This document shows positions 1-10,124 of a stretch of DNA of 64,000 nt, piece after piece (position 1 is the first letter of the stretch; each line of letters begins with the position of its first letter). The notes beneath the pieces are model-generated. The model searched no databases. It saw only the letters and a program-made list of their open reading frames with translations, and was not told the DNA's origin. The translations under genes were made by a program, and so were the position numbers. This DNA is from Paracoccaceae bacterium (GTDB lineage Bacteria > Pseudomonadota > Alphaproteobacteria > Rhodobacterales > Rhodobacteraceae): contig JALQUU010000006.1 of NCBI GenBank assembly GCA_023260655.1, forward strand, positions 1 through 64,000, in the 5' to 3' direction.

Positions 1-458
1 GTGCGCACTTCCCAGTCGGTGAAAACGCCCGAAATCCGCGCGCGGAAGCTTTCCGGCAGGCTCCCCATCTCTTGGCCCAAATTGCCCACGAGGCACCCGC
101 GCCGGAAACCGAACTTCGCCATCCCCGCCTCCGCATCGCCGGCGAAGGCTTTCAGCCGTTCCAATGGCGCGAGGCTTTCGTCCAGAAACCAGCGGTCGAG
201 CTTGGAGGCAAAATAGGCGGCATAGGCGTCGATCAGCGCCAGCCCGAAGGCCTCTTTGCTCTCGAAGTAATGATAGAACGAGCCCTTCGGCACCCGCGCC
301 GCACCGAGGATTTCCTCGATGCCAACCGCGCTGAAGCCCTTCTCGGTCAACACCGCCAAGCCTGCGCGCAACAGCCGCTCGCGCGTGCCATCCGGCAGGC
401 TCGGGTCTTTCCGTGGGCGGCCACGCTTGCGCGGCATAGGGGCGATTTCAGCTCTCAT
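1..458 (-). CDS. TetR-family transcriptional regulator, AcuR-like (3' end outside window)
   Basis: 152 codons are visible; the C-terminus lies beyond position 1. A basic N-terminal tail (PRKRGRPRKD) leads into a TetR helix-turn-helix at about residues 46-70, with VPKGSFYHYFESKEAF as the recognition-helix signature. The stretch GCLVGNLGQEM (about 121-131) is typical of AcuR-like regulators, which in Rhodobacter sphaeroides control acrylate/DMSP genes. Two in-frame ATGs exist, at 458 and 437; neither has a strong ribosome-binding site, and I take the longer. A 15-bp dyad sits just upstream (469-483), which suggests autoregulation. The gene lies 31 bp downstream of the SDR gene in the same direction, so it may be co-transcribed with the decarboxylase/SDR run. 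The ligand is not known from the sequence. Confidence 0.85.
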   Translation of the reverse strand, partial: MRAEIAPMPRKRGRPRKDPSLPDGTRERLLRAGLAVLTEKGFSAVGIEEILGAARVPKGSFYHYFESKEAFGLALIDAYAAYFASKLDRWFLDESLAPLERLKAFAGDAEAGMAKFGFRRGCLVGNLGQEMGSLPESFRARISGVFTDWEVR

Positions 459-468
459 GCCGAATTAC

Positions 469-483
469 TAGACCGACCGTCTA
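469..483. promoter_or_regulatory. Inverted-repeat operator candidate upstream of the TetR gene
   Basis: TAGAC-CGACC-GTCTA is a perfect 5-bp inverted repeat around a 5-bp centre, set between the SDR stop (490) and the TetR start (458). TetR-family repressors commonly bind such dyads next to their own gene. Autorepression is inferred, not shown. Confidence 0.5.
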
Positions 484-489
484 ATTAAT

Positions 490-1269
490 TCAACCGCGCT
501 CTTTGTTCACCGGCACCGTGTAGTTCAGCACCCGCCGCCCGCCGTCGGGATAGATCGTCTCGCCGGTGAAATACGAGGCATCGTCGGAGGCCAGAAACGC
601 CACTACCGAGGCGATCTCCTCAGGCCGCCCCATCCGACCAATCGGCGTGCGCGAAAGCACCACCTCTTCGCCGCCTGCACGGTTCATGAAGGCCCCCTTG
701 ATGATCTCCGTCTCGATCGTGCCCGGCCCCACGCCGCACACGCGAATACCATGCGGCGCGAAGGAAACCGCGGCTGTCGAGGTCACCTGATTCATCCCGC
801 CCTTGGAAATCGCATAGGTCGCCAGATTGGGGTTCGCGAGGCCCGAGTTGATCGACGACATGTTCACGATCACCCCGCCATCCCCTTGCTTTATCATCTG
901 CCGCGCCGCCGCTTGCGTGCCCATGAACGCACCCTTGAGGTTCACGCCGATCACCTTGTCGAACTCCTCCGGCGACACCTCGAGATAATCACGCACAATC
1001 GCGATGCCCGCATTATTCACCATCACATCGACCCGCCCGAACCGCTCCACCGCGAAGGCGATCAGCGCGTCGATATCCGCCTTCTTCGACACATCGCAAA
1101 GGCAGGCCGCCGCATTTGGCCCCAGTTCCGCCGCCGTCACCTCCACCATCGCCTGATCGACATCCCCGAGAACCACTTGCGCGCCCTCGGCCAAGAACCG
1201 CTCCGCGCAAGCCCGGCCAATGCCGCGCCCAGCTCCTGTGATCACAGCAACTTTTCCAGTAAACCGCAT
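490..1269 (-). CDS. SDR-family NAD(P)-dependent oxidoreductase
   Basis: 259 residues, classical SDR length. The cofactor motif TGAGRGIG is at 11-18, NNAG at 85-88, Ser at about 138-139 and YAISK (Tyr152, Lys156) complete the catalytic set. Acidic residues after beta-2 (GDVD) favour NAD. The start at 1269 (MRFTGK) begins the Rossmann fold at the expected distance; longer versions run into the upstream gene. It lies 11 bp downstream of the TPP-enzyme beta gene in the same direction, so it may reduce or oxidise the aldehyde made by that decarboxylase. The substrate cannot be read from the sequence. Confidence 0.9.
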   Translation of the reverse strand: MRFTGKVAVITGAGRGIGRACAERFLAEGAQVVLGDVDQAMVEVTAAELGPNAAACLCDVSKKADIDALIAFAVERFGRVDVMVNNAGIAIVRDYLEVSPEEFDKVIGVNLKGAFMGTQAAARQMIKQGDGGVIVNMSSINSGLANPNLATYAISKGGMNQVTSTAAVSFAPHGIRVCGVGPGTIETEIIKGAFMNRAGGEEVVLSRTPIGRMGRPEEIASVVAFLASDDASYFTGETIYPDGGRRVLNYTVPVNKERG

Positions 1270-1280
1270 CGGCGCTCTCC

Positions 1281-1868
1281 TCAGTTCGGTGCCAAGCCCA
1301 GATGGGCGCGGAACCTGTTCTTGATATAGGTGGCATCCCGCGAAGGCAGGCTGCGCGGTAGCGGCTCCGCCTTCACCTTTAAAACGAAAAGGCGCGGCCC
1401 TTTGGCTGGTTCTGCCAACCGCGCACACAGCCCCGCCACTTCGGATTGCTCGGTCAGAACCCCCGTTTCGGCAAAGCCCGCAGCAGAAGCCATCGCCGCA
1501 AGATCAACGCCCCGCCCCGTATGGCTCATCTGCATACCGGTTTCGCCGTAATGGCCGTTGTCGAGCACAATGATATCAAGATTGCGTACATCCGATATCG
1601 CAATGGTCGCCAGTGCCCCGAAGGCCATCAGCATCTCGCCATCGCCTGTTACCACCATCACCCGCTTTTCCGGCTGAGCCTGCGCGAGGCCGAAGCCCAT
1701 CAAAGCGGCCCCGCCCATCGCGCCCCAGAGGTAATAGTTTCGATCCGCGTCGCCTGCGGCATGCACATCATAGGCGGGCGAGCCAAGCCCCGTCACCACC
1801 AACGCCTCCGGATCAGCGGCCAGCAACTCGGCCACAGCCTCGCGGCGGTTCATCCCTGCGCTCACCAT
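1281..1868 (-). CDS. Thiamine diphosphate-dependent decarboxylase, beta (TPP-binding) subunit
   Basis: 195 residues, equal to the C-terminal third of pyruvate-decarboxylase-type enzymes. The TPP/Mg motif GDG (75-77) is followed by the partner Asn104 in LDNGHYGETG. The family resembles ComE/sulfopyruvate decarboxylase beta or the C-terminal half of phosphonopyruvate decarboxylase. The start ATG (1868) overlaps the alpha stop by 7 bp (ATGGTGA), as expected for two chains of one enzyme. With the alpha chain it should decarboxylate a 2-oxo acid, possibly sulfopyruvate; the exact substrate is inference. Confidence 0.8.
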   Translation of the reverse strand: MVSAGMNRREAVAELLAADPEALVVTGLGSPAYDVHAAGDADRNYYLWGAMGGAALMGFGLAQAQPEKRVMVVTGDGEMLMAFGALATIAISDVRNLDIIVLDNGHYGETGMQMSHTGRGVDLAAMASAAGFAETGVLTEQSEVAGLCARLAEPAKGPRLFVLKVKAEPLPRSLPSRDATYIKNRFRAHLGLAPN

Positions 1869-2401
1869 TTCTTTTTCCCCAAAAGCCGTTGCCCCAGCAA
1901 AACCGCTACCTGCTGATCCCCTTGGAACGCCATATTCGCAGCCTGCTCCACCGTCGCCACCAGATCCTCCGGCGTTTCCGCGCGGAACACGGTGATCCCC
2001 ACGGCTTCCAGCACGGATTGCGTCGCCCGCCCCATCGGCACTTGCCACGGATTGAACTCGTCCCACTCGCCGCGCATCGTCACCAGCATCAGAAGCGGCA
2101 TCCGCGCCTGCACAGGCAGCGACAGCATATTGATGCAATTCCCCACCCCCGACGACTGCATCAGAAGAACCGAGCGCATCCCCCCGAGCCAAGCGCCCGA
2201 AGCAATCGCCACGCCCTCTTCCTCGGTGGAGAGCACATTCGTCACCACCGCATTGTCGCCCGAAAAGCGCTTGATCAGGCTCGAATGGCCCGCATCGGGC
2301 ACATAGGCCATCAGCCCCACACCCGCCGCTTTCAATGTCTGATAGAGGGCTTCCGGCCAATCCTCTGCTGGCACCGAAGCTGCGCTTGATGTCGCGCTCA
2401 T
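1862..2401 (-). CDS. Thiamine diphosphate-dependent decarboxylase, alpha (PYR domain) subunit
   Basis: 179 residues matching only the N-terminal pyrimidine-binding domain of TPP decarboxylases. The expected glutamate is in STEEEGVAIASGAW (Glu60-62), and the domain core SGVGNCINML...PLLMLVTMRG is typical of ComD and phosphonopyruvate decarboxylases. It is the first gene of the run alpha-beta-SDR-TetR. Sulfopyruvate decarboxylase of this split type makes sulfoacetaldehyde in coenzyme M synthesis or in sulfonate breakdown in some marine Rhodobacteraceae. A phosphonopyruvate or other 2-oxo-acid substrate is equally possible. Confidence 0.8.
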   Translation of the reverse strand: MSATSSAASVPAEDWPEALYQTLKAAGVGLMAYVPDAGHSSLIKRFSGDNAVVTNVLSTEEEGVAIASGAWLGGMRSVLLMQSSGVGNCINMLSLPVQARMPLLMLVTMRGEWDEFNPWQVPMGRATQSVLEAVGITVFRAETPEDLVATVEQAANMAFQGDQQVAVLLGQRLLGKKKW

Positions 2402-2482
2402 TGCTCTCTCCCTTCGCTATTCCCCGCAGGCATTCGGAAGGTAGATCGCGCTTATTGCAAGCCCTATTGCGACTTTATGGGA

Positions 2483-3406
2483 TTATTGCTCCAGCGCCTC
2501 GGCAACCGCCAAGTCCGCCATCTGCAAAATCGCCTCGCGGCTCTCGGCCACCGCGATGAACCGCGCGTTGTGGCAGAACTTCGCGCCTTTCACGCCAGAA
2601 GCCGCCTCCAGCGCCGCATCTGTCAGCCCCGCCCAAGCGGCAGGCAAATCGGCGCGCTGCTCGAACGTGTCTTCTGAAAGCTTGATCCCGTTCAGCGCCC
2701 AATCGGTGTCACGCGGATGGATCACGAAAAGCAGGTGATCCGCCCCCGCCGCCGCAATCGCGCGGCGATAGGGCATGCCCATCGGCAGCTCCAGAACCCG
2801 CCCCGATCCGGCCCGAGCAATCGCATCCCGAACAATCGCCGCTGCCCGATGCTGCGCGGCATAGCTCTGCACAGCGGCTTCCACGAAGGCCCGCGCTATC
2901 GGCAAGGCCGCATGGAACGCCAGATCGTCGGCTTCCGGCGAACGGTCATCGAAGGCAGGCTTCAGGCTCTCCAACAAGACCGGCAGCGTCAGCCCCGCCA
3001 AAGGCCCTGCCACGGAAGGCGCTATCGCCCCGTTGTCTATCAGATCGATCGGCAGCACGAAATCGACATCCATCGCCGCATGGATCGGCGCGCGGTCCTC
3101 TACGAGCACGCCAAGCGCCTCCAGATAGCCCATGCCGTAAGCCGCCCAGATCAGCCCGAAGGAGCTATAGGGCTGGCCATCCGCCCGCAAAGGCGCGCCT
3201 TTCTGGTGATGGTCGAAAATATCCCGCGCCGGATCATAGGCCCGCCCCACGTCATAGATCACGCGGCCCGCCCCCGGCGTGATCCACGCCTCGTCCCGGC
3301 TCCGCACGATCTCCGCCGCCGGATAAAGCCGCGACAGCACCACTGTTGAAAGCAACTCATCGGCATGGAAACCACCGGAATGGGTCACGAGATGGGTGAT
3401 CGTCAT
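2483..3406 (-). CDS. MYG1-family protein (DHH-like metal-dependent hydrolase)
   Basis: 307 residues. The N-terminus THSGGFHADE (about 8-17) and DHHQKG (65-70) are the metal-binding signatures of the MYG1/UPF0160 family, related to DHH phosphoesterases; eukaryotic MYG1 is a 3'-5' RNA exonuclease. The start at 3406 (MTITH) places the first histidine at residue 9; an upstream ATG five codons earlier is possible. Nothing adjacent explains its role, and the bacterial function remains unproven. Confidence 0.85.
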   Translation of the reverse strand: MTITHLVTHSGGFHADELLSTVVLSRLYPAAEIVRSRDEAWITPGAGRVIYDVGRAYDPARDIFDHHQKGAPLRADGQPYSSFGLIWAAYGMGYLEALGVLVEDRAPIHAAMDVDFVLPIDLIDNGAIAPSVAGPLAGLTLPVLLESLKPAFDDRSPEADDLAFHAALPIARAFVEAAVQSYAAQHRAAAIVRDAIARAGSGRVLELPMGMPYRRAIAAAGADHLLFVIHPRDTDWALNGIKLSEDTFEQRADLPAAWAGLTDAALEAASGVKGAKFCHNARFIAVAESREAILQMADLAVAEALEQ

Positions 3407-3472
3407 GGGCCTACCCCCCAATGAAACGGGCGACCGATCAGGCCGCCCCTCTTCCTTACACTTCGCAAACGC

Positions 3473-3784
3473 TCAGTGCGTCCAAGCACCCCGGCGGTTG
3501 GTCGCGAAGTTCTCGCCATAGCCGCCTGCGCGAATGTTCGGCTGGCGCTCTTTCGGCTGCACCACCACGTAATCGATGCCCTTTTCCTTGGCATAGGCCT
3601 CGGCCGCTTCCTGGCTCTCGAAACGCATCTTCACCTGCGTCTGCGTGTCGGAAGACGAGGTCCAGCCCATCAGCGGGTCCACTTCCCGCGCCGAATCAGG
3701 GGCGAATTCCAAGGTCCAGTACTTGGTCTTGGCCGATCCCGAAGACATCGCCGTCTTGGCAGGTTTGAAAATGCGTGCACGCAT
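3473..3784 (-). CDS. NADH:ubiquinone oxidoreductase accessory subunit, NDUFS4/ETC complex I-like
   Basis: 103 residues starting MRARIFKPAKTAMSSG; the family motif TKYWTLEFAP and the core PLMGWTSSSDT are recognised, as is the tail NFATNRRGAWTH. Alphaproteobacterial complex I carries this peripheral-arm subunit, homologous to mitochondrial NDUFS4 (18 kDa). The start at 3784 is set by AGGAGG with 6-bp spacing; the frame remains open to 3820 but without such a site. It is encoded alone, away from a nuo operon, as is usual in Rhodobacteraceae. Confidence 0.9.
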   Translation of the reverse strand: MRARIFKPAKTAMSSGSAKTKYWTLEFAPDSAREVDPLMGWTSSSDTQTQVKMRFESQEAAEAYAKEKGIDYVVVQPKERQPNIRAGGYGENFATNRRGAWTH

Positions 3785-3875
3785 GGGAACCCTCCTGAAG
3801 TTGTGGGGGTTATCGGCCAAATTTGGCGTCCGGGCAAGTGCCCGTAACGCCGCAAGTTTGGGGAGAGGTACAAGC

Positions 3876-3933
3876 CTTGGCTGCCGGAGGTCCGCGGGGA
3901 GCGAGGGGTGGGTGCTTCGCCCCGGCAGCCAAG
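3876..3933. repeat. 12-bp perfect inverted repeat, possible stem-loop
   Basis: CTTGGCTGCCGG (3876-3887) is matched by CCGGCAGCCAAG (3922-3933) with a 34-nt GC-rich loop. No T-run follows on the plus strand, so an intrinsic terminator is unlikely. It could be a recombination scar or a structured 5' leader of a uvrB transcript. Confidence 0.5.
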
Positions 3934-4135
3934 TCTGCTGCTTGCCCGTATATCATTGCATGCAAAAGGCATCTTTACATAACAGTAATTTTCGTGCGTC
4001 GGCGGATTGTTGCGCGAAATCTTCGTAAAAGCACGCCGCACCCTGCTGATTTTTCGGGCATTTTTCGCTGCGCTGCGACATTTTGCGCGCAGTTGCAGCA
4101 TTGCTGCATTGCGGCGTTTCGCATGGGTTGAACAA

Positions 4136-4150
4136 GAACAAAAACAGATC
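4136..4150. promoter_or_regulatory. LexA (SOS) box-like sequence upstream of uvrB
   Basis: GAAC-N7-GATC is read on the plus strand; the complement GATC-N7-GTTC differs by one base from the alphaproteobacterial LexA consensus GTTC-N7-GTTC. It lies 46 bp before the uvrB start, a sensible operator position for an SOS gene. Binding is inferred and one half-site is imperfect. Confidence 0.35.
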
Positions 4151-4195
4151 AAATAGTAGGCTTCTGCCCGCCGGAGCAGCCAAGAGAGTCGCGCC

Positions 4196-6388
<2,193 letters not shown>

Positions 6389-6441
6389 GCCCAAGATTGA
6401 CAAACTTTGCCATAGAGCGCACCGTAATTGCGGAGGTGCCT

Positions 6442-6684
6442 ATGGCCACGATGAACGTCTCGCTTCCCGATCAGATGAAATCCTGGGCCGAAGAACAGGC
6501 CCAAGACGGGCGTTATGCCAATGTCAGCGATTATGTCCGTGACCTGATCCGCCGCGATCAGGAACGCCATGCAGCGATTGCCGAAATTCAAGCGCTTGTC
6601 GACGAAGCCTTGGAAAGCGGCCCCGCAGTGTCATTCGATGCCACCGCCTTCCTCGCCGCAAAGCGCGCAGGCCATGCCCGCTGA
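6442..6684 (+). CDS. parD: ParD-family antitoxin (ribbon-helix-helix)
   Basis: 80 residues starting MATMNVSLPDQMKSWAEE, the N-terminal beta-strand of the ribbon-helix-helix fold that binds DNA; YANVSDYVRDLIRRD follows as the dimer helix. The C-terminal part should wrap and neutralise the toxin. GGAGG lies 5 bp before the ATG at 6442. The stop overlaps the toxin start, so translation is coupled. ParD-type antitoxins repress their own operon; a -35-like TTGACA sits at 6397-6402, but I find no convincing -10. Confidence 0.92.
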   Translation: MATMNVSLPDQMKSWAEEQAQDGRYANVSDYVRDLIRRDQERHAAIAEIQALVDEALESGPAVSFDATAFLAAKRAGHAR

Positions 6685-6973
6685 ACTCCGGCTTACGCCC
6701 GCCGCACTGATCGACCTCGACATGATCTGGGAACGGACCGTCACGCGCTGGTCCGTCGAGCAAGCCGAAGCCTATATCCTCCAACTCAACGAGAGCTTTC
6801 GGCTCCTCTGCGACTTCCCGGAAATGGCGCGAGAACGAGCGGAAATCTCTCCGCCCATTCGCCTCCATCCAAGCGGTCGCCACCTCATTCTTTATCGCCT
6901 TGAGGCTGGGGCACTTGTCATCCTGCGAGTCGTCCATCAACGGCAGAACTGGTCGGCGTGGCTCTCGGAATAG
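6674..6973 (+). CDS. parE: ParE-family toxin (RelE/ParE superfamily)
   Basis: 99 residues. LRLTPAALIDLDMIWERT is the N-terminal RelE/ParE helix pair, and GRHLILYRLEAGALVILRVVH is the characteristic C-terminal beta-sheet region. ParE toxins poison DNA gyrase; this is known for the family and not shown here. The gene starts at 6674, 11 bp inside parD, the usual antitoxin-first layout. A copy of the dispersed 11-bp-periodic repeat begins 9 bp after its stop. Confidence 0.9.
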   Translation: MPAELRLTPAALIDLDMIWERTVTRWSVEQAEAYILQLNESFRLLCDFPEMARERAEISPPIRLHPSGRHLILYRLEAGALVILRVVHQRQNWSAWLSE

Positions 6974-6981
6974 CCGCACCA

Positions 6982-7043
6982 ACGTCATGACGCTTGCCAT
7001 ACGCAATCCAGACGCAATCCAGACGCGTCGGAAACGGGGTTTC
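6982..7043 (+). repeat. Dispersed 62-bp repeat with four 11-bp units, copy A
   Basis: The palindrome CGTCATGACG (6983-6992) is followed by four 11-bp units each ending in ACG: CTTGCCATACG, CAATCCAGACG, CAATCCAGACG, CGTCGGAAACG, then GGGGTTT. Nearly the same sequence occurs at 31165-31226 (minus) and 61902-61963 (plus), always between genes. Confidence 0.85.
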
Positions 7044-7169
7044 GCCCCGATTGTGCAGGTGCGGAAACCCCGTTACTTTGGGCCCATGGAACGGGAGTTT
7101 GCCATGGCCAGCCTTTTCACATCACCACGCGTGGCTTCGGCTGATGCCACAAGATATGGTGGTTGATCT

Positions 7170-8387
7170 GTGGCCCGCTCTCTAGGTCTGGCGGCCTACA
7201 TGGCCATCGCCCGCCGTTCCGATCCGGCGGCGGCGTGGCAGCCCTCCGGCCCGGCACCTGAAGGCGAAGTGATCTGGGGCCACGCCACCAGCCCCCAGCG
7301 CCTCGCCCTCCTCTGCCACCTCGCCACCCGCCTTTCCACCCAACGTCCAGACCTCGTAACCGTCCTGACCTATTCGGAAACCAGCCCGCCGGAAAAGGTC
7401 CATCAGGGCGTTACCGTAGAGGCGCGACCTGCGGAAAACCTGAAAGATATCAGGCGTTTCTTGGATCACACCCGCCCCCGCCTCTGCCTCTGGACAGGGG
7501 GGAACCTGCGCCCCGCACTGATTGCGGAAGCCGCCGCGCGGGACATTCCCCTGATGTTAATCGATGCCGATGAAACTGCCTTCGACGACGCCCGCTTCCG
7601 CTGGCTCCCCGACATCACCCGCGCAACGCTCAAACATTTCGACCTGATCTTCGCCGCCTCCGCCAATGCCGCACAACGCGTCCTGAAACTTGGAGCCGCA
7701 CCCGAAATCGTCACCATGACGGGCCCCCTGCAAGCCACGGGGGCAACGCTCCAAGGCGACGAAAAAGAACGCGACCGCCTCGGCCAGCTTCTCACAGGCC
7801 GCCCGATCTGGCTCGCATCGCGCATCGCGCTGACCGAGACCGAAGCCGTCTTGCGCGCGCACCGTCTTTCCTTGCGGGGCGCACACCGTCAACTCCTTGT
7901 TATCGTTCTAGAATCGGAAACGGACGGAGACGCGATAGAGGCCCAACTCGAAGCCGGCGGCTGGCGCTACGCGCGTTGGTCCCGTGGCGAGGACCCAACG
8001 GAGGCCACCCAAATCCTACTGGCGGACACCGAAGGCGAAATGGGCCTCTGGTATCGTTTGGCCCCCGTCACTTTCCTTGGCGGATCACTGGCCACAGGTA
8101 TCGGCGGGCGCGATCCCTTCGAACCCGCCTCCCTCGGCTCTGCCGTCCTCTACGGCCCGAACGTCGGCCGCCACCTCTCCGCCTATTCCCGCCTCGCCAG
8201 CGCCGGAGCCGCGCGCATCGTGAAAGACGCCGAAACCCTCGCCAGCGCCGTCCAGCGCCTCGCCGCCCCCGACCAAGCCGCCGCCATGGCCCATGCCGCA
8301 TGGGAAGTGGTAACCCAAGGCGCAGAAGCCACCGATCAGCTTCTCGACCTGATCCAAGACACGCTCGATCTGGCGGAGACCCCCTGA
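7170..8387 (+). CDS. waaA: 3-deoxy-D-manno-octulosonic acid (Kdo) transferase
   Basis: 405 residues with the WaaA/KdtA layout: N-terminal acceptor domain ([16 protein letters not shown]), a middle TGPLQATG linker, and a C-terminal nucleotide-sugar half with [24 protein letters not shown] and [19 protein letters not shown], the family's donor-binding signatures. It moves Kdo from CMP-Kdo to the lipid A precursor at the inner face of the cytoplasmic membrane. The start is GTG at 7170 ([11 protein letters not shown]). Its stop overlaps the lpxK start (TGATG), so two steps of lipid A/Kdo assembly are translationally coupled. Confidence 0.93.
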   Translation: MARSLGLAAYMAIARRSDPAAAWQPSGPAPEGEVIWGHATSPQRLALLCHLATRLSTQRPDLVTVLTYSETSPPEKVHQGVTVEARPAENLKDIRRFLDHTRPRLCLWTGGNLRPALIAEAAARDIPLMLIDADETAFDDARFRWLPDITRATLKHFDLIFAASANAAQRVLKLGAAPEIVTMTGPLQATGATLQGDEKERDRLGQLLTGRPIWLASRIALTETEAVLRAHRLSLRGAHRQLLVIVLESETDGDAIEAQLEAGGWRYARWSRGEDPTEATQILLADTEGEMGLWYRLAPVTFLGGSLATGIGGRDPFEPASLGSAVLYGPNVGRHLSAYSRLASAGAARIVKDAETLASAVQRLAAPDQAAAMAHAAWEVVTQGAEATDQLLDLIQDTLDLAETP

Positions 8388-9382
8388 TGCAAGCCCCGAA
8401 ATTCTGGTTCACACCCCCTGAAAAGCCTGCCCTCGCGGCCCGCCTTCTGGCCCCTCTCGGAACAGCCTATGCCACCGCAACCGCGCGCCGCTTGGCTGGC
8501 ACAGAGCCGAAAAGCCTTTCTGTTCCAGTGATTTGCGTCGGTAATCTGAATGCGGGCGGCACCGGGAAAACCCCAACTGTGATCGCCCTCATGGACGAGT
8601 TGCGCCGCTTCCACGTGGAGCCGCATGTCGTGTCACGCGGCTATGGTGGCAGCACCGTCGGCCCGCTGGAAGTGGACCCCTCCCGCCATGCCGCCGCCAA
8701 GGTCGGAGACGAGCCCTTACTCCTCTCGGCCTTCGCCCGTGTCTGGGTCGCCAAGGATCGTGCCGCCGGTGCCGAAGCCGCAATCGCCGCAGGTGCCGGA
8801 GTGATCGTGCTGGACGACGGCTTCCAGAACCCCACCTTGAAGAAGTCGCTGTCGATCATCACCGTCGACGCTTCCAAAGGCTTCGGAAACGGCCGCTGCC
8901 TGCCCGCTGGCCCCCTGCGCGAGCCGGTTTCCACGGGGCTAGCGCGCGCCGATCTGCTCTTGTCCATCGGTGAACCCGAAGACCAAGTGAGGTTTGCCGC
9001 CGAATGGGCCAGCAAGATCACCATCCCGCACCTCACAGGCCGCCTCTCACCGCTCCAGACCGGCATGGACTGGTCCGGCACCCGCGCGCTCGCTTTCGCA
9101 GGCATCGGCCACCCCGAGAAATTCTTTGCAACGCTCCGCAGCCTCGGCGCGGATGTCGTACGCGCCGAAGCGCTCGACGATCACCAGCATCTCTCGTCGG
9201 CCTTGCTGACGCGGCTCGAAACCGAAGCGAAAGCGCGCGGGCTACAACTGGTAACAACCGAGAAAGACGCAGCGCGCCTGCCCCCCGCTTTCCGTACGCG
9301 AGTGATAACACTGCCCGTGCGCCTCGAAATCGCTGATCCGGCCCCCCTGCAAAGCGCACTGGCCCGAGTTTTCAAAGGCTAA
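8387..9382 (+). CDS. lpxK: Tetraacyldisaccharide 4'-kinase LpxK
   Basis: 331 residues, the usual LpxK size. The P-loop [11 protein letters not shown] is at 52-62, followed by VVSRGYGG and the acidic motif [11 protein letters not shown] that marks the family, with TEKDAARLP near the end. It phosphorylates the 4' position of the lipid A disaccharide at the membrane. The start ATG at 8387 overlaps the waaA stop; the same frame is open upstream inside waaA but without family similarity. Confidence 0.95.
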   Translation: MQAPKFWFTPPEKPALAARLLAPLGTAYATATARRLAGTEPKSLSVPVICVGNLNAGGTGKTPTVIALMDELRRFHVEPHVVSRGYGGSTVGPLEVDPSRHAAAKVGDEPLLLSAFARVWVAKDRAAGAEAAIAAGAGVIVLDDGFQNPTLKKSLSIITVDASKGFGNGRCLPAGPLREPVSTGLARADLLLSIGEPEDQVRFAAEWASKITIPHLTGRLSPLQTGMDWSGTRALAFAGIGHPEKFFATLRSLGADVVRAEALDDHQHLSSALLTRLETEAKARGLQLVTTEKDAARLPPAFRTRVITLPVRLEIADPAPLQSALARVFKG

Positions 9383-9461
9383 AATTGCGCGCAAATAGCG
9401 GTGCGGGCTTCATCGCCCGTTAGCGCCTGATCGGCAGATTGGCCCCAAACCGGAGCCAGTC

Positions 9462-10106
9462 ATGCACAGTATCAGCCCTTCCTTCGTCCGCCCCTATCCT
9501 GTTGTATTGCCGATAAAACATGGGCTCGACATTGCCCTGATCCTGCTTGCGGCCCCGCTATGGATGCCGCTCCTGCTGGTCATTTCTACGATGATCGCGG
9601 CGCAAGGTGGCAGCGTGTTCTTCTCGCAAATCTGGATCGGCCAGAACGGGCATCCTTTCCGCATCTGGAAATTCCGCACAATGCGCCCATCCGCCGAAGG
9701 GCGGTTAGCGGCGCTCCTGCAAATTCTGGACGTCCGCGAGGAATGGGAACGGCATGGGAAGCTTGTGAATGATCCCCGCCAAACGTGGTTCGGGCAAATA
9801 TTGCGGCGCCATTCCCTTGATGAATTGCCACAAATCTGGAACGTTTTACGTGGCGAGATGAGCCTTGTCGGCCCACGCCCGCTTCTGCCCGAAGAGCTTC
9901 GGCGCGAATACGGTGCTTTCGCGGCTACGGTTCTGCTCGTCCGCCCGGGTATGACAGGGGCGTGGCAGGTTTCGGGGCGCAATCGCCTGAGCTACGCCCA
10001 GCGCCTTGATCTGGACCTCGCCTATGCGCGCAACCCCTCTTTCAAGAGGGATCTGGCAATCCTCGCCCGCACAGTTCGGGCGATCCTGCGCGGCACAGGC
10101 CACTAG
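9462..10106 (+). CDS. Sugar transferase (polyprenyl-phosphate hexose-1-phosphate transferase family)
   Basis: 214 residues. One N-terminal membrane segment (about 22-46) precedes the catalytic core with FRIWKFRTM, the R/K-rich RRHSLDELPQIWNVLRGEMSLVGPRP signature (shown here in two overlapping parts) and RPGMTGAWQVSGRN. This family starts exopolysaccharide or O-antigen repeat units by loading a sugar phosphate onto undecaprenyl phosphate. It stands alone here, 79 bp after lpxK, with no glycosyltransferase cluster nearby, so the polymer is unknown. Confidence 0.9.
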   Translation: MHSISPSFVRPYPVVLPIKHGLDIALILLAAPLWMPLLLVISTMIAAQGGSVFFSQIWIGQNGHPFRIWKFRTMRPSAEGRLAALLQILDVREEWERHGKLVNDPRQTWFGQILRRHSLDELPQIWNVLRGEMSLVGPRPLLPEELRREYGAFAATVLLVRPGMTGAWQVSGRNRLSYAQRLDLDLAYARNPSFKRDLAILARTVRAILRGTGH

Positions 10107-10124
10107 GCCGCGCCGCGCATTGGC

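Larger units (their letters stand above)
3785..4195. other. Intergenic region upstream of uvrB (divergent spacer)
   Basis: This 411-bp spacer separates the complex I gene (minus) from uvrB (plus), and no coding region is supported. It holds a 12-bp inverted repeat (3876-3887 with 3922-3933), the palindrome TTGCATGCAA at 3956-3965, the dyad TGCAGCA-T-TGCTGCA at 4094-4108, and a LexA-box-like sequence at 4136-4150. It is visibly AT-richer than its flanks between about 3950 and 4160, as expected for a promoter region. Confidence 0.6.

Noticed and set aside
6397-6428. Sigma-70 promoter for parDE (TTGACA at 6397)
   Set aside because: The -35 is perfect but no -10 lies 16-18 bp downstream; the nearest candidate, CGTAAT, is 20 bp away.
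7086-7166. Short open frame before waaA (MEREFAMASLF...)
   Set aside because: Only 26 codons, no similarity recognised and no strong ribosome-binding site; it may be leader DNA.
7976-8386. N-terminal extension of the lpxK frame
   Set aside because: The region lies inside waaA in another frame, gives an Arg/Pro-rich nonsense sequence, and lpxK has a coupled start at 8387.
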